From: Limnephilus marmoratus | Lineage: Eukaryota; Arthropoda; Insecta; Trichoptera; Limnephilidae | NCBI GenBank assembly: GCA_917880885.1 | Contig: OU862913.1 | Location: 7,812,001 to 7,876,000, forward strand | Reading direction: 5' to 3' | DNA: 64,000 bases | Part shown: one piece after another, positions 63,767 through 64,000 of the stretch | Layout of the letters: every line of letters starts with the position of its first letter | Numbering within the stretch: position 1 is the first letter of the stretch | Position numbers and translations under genes: made by a program | The notes under the pieces: generated by a model | Told to the model about the DNA's origin: nothing | Databases searched by the model: none | Seen by the model: only the letters and a program-made list of their open reading frames with translations

Positions 63767-64000
63767 ATATATTATGTTCACAAACTTTGTTTAATGTGAT
63801 AATTTTTTTTCAGAACATGTGATGCGGTTTTTACTGTGGGATGGCTGCTGAAATGGGTCCTCGATGAAGGTATACTCTGTTTAATTCGGTTGAAAGGAAA
63901 TTTAGAATATGCAGATTTTTTATTTCATTCTACAAGAACTAAGATATGTACGGTGACTGCTAGAAAGGAAAAATGGCTAAAGCGCTATATAGATGTGACA
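63767..64000. other. Window end, nothing recognised
   Basis: AT-rich sequence without ORF or repeat that I can identify. Confidence 0.35.

Overview
This is a eukaryotic, almost certainly insect (arthropod) genomic window: AT-rich, intron-containing, and dominated by transposable elements of insect type (CR1/Jockey-, R1- and RTE-group LINEs, a BEL/Pao LTR retrotransposon, Penelope-like elements, hAT, piggyBac and small TIR elements). I cannot name the species. There are no rRNA genes, complete tRNAs or CRISPR arrays, and no operons. The only host-like coding material is a minus-strand cluster of C2H2 zinc-finger (ZNF) genes between 31.3 and 58.9 kb.

Layout. 0-4.3 kb: a decayed two-ORF LINE with an FP-like ORF1, abutting a second LINE tail. 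4.3-7.4 kb: mostly anonymous DNA with one copy of a 215-bp repeat. 7.4-11.1 kb: a minus-strand L2/CR1-like LINE with a single frameshift and a conserved 3' tail. 12.1-13.2 kb: a TIR element carrying a LINE tail. 14.2-20.9 kb: a young BEL/Pao element with ~99% identical LTRs, a perfect 5-bp target duplication and one long gag-pol frame interrupted by two TGA codons. 21-24.5 kb: the second copy of the 215-bp repeat, a LINE relic split by a small TIR element with a TAAT duplication, and another TIR element. 24.5-31.3 kb: an R1-clade LINE split by an antisense LINE with a 7-bp duplication, followed by a duplicated long 3' UTR. 31.3-35.3 kb: ZNF gene 1 (three exons recognisable, array frameshifted). 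35.9-38.5 kb: a fold-back Penelope-like repeat and a non-autonomous piggyBac element invaded twice by a short retroposon. 38.5-42.5 kb: an apparently intact two-ORF LINE whose ORF1/ORF2 overlap holds a textbook -1 frameshift heptamer. 42.8-55.3 kb: RTE tails, short retroposons, decayed plus-strand zinc-finger arrays, ZNF gene 2 (array and two alternative or tandem second exons), a Penelope-like GIY-YIG fragment, and a 2.5-kb hAT-bounded element enclosing zinc-finger debris. 55.5-58.6 kb: a LINE related to the short retroposons. 58.7 kb: a ZNF first exon. 60-64 kb: a near-perfect 252-bp fold-back element, LINE tails and inverted repeats.

How it fits together. ZNF first exons encode a short acidic leader (IKTEPGSQEEGG type), second exons a related acidic segment (DVKKEC type), and last exons the finger arrays. 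All introns I can place are phase 1, so exons can be duplicated or swapped without losing frame. Mobile elements fill the introns and intergenic space, and one of them (the hAT-bounded element) itself carries decayed zinc-finger sequence. The strongest leads are the -1 frameshift candidate, the hAT-bounded zinc-finger element, the fold-back Penelope-like family with 12-bp target duplications, and the short retroposon family built from the two ends of a LINE.
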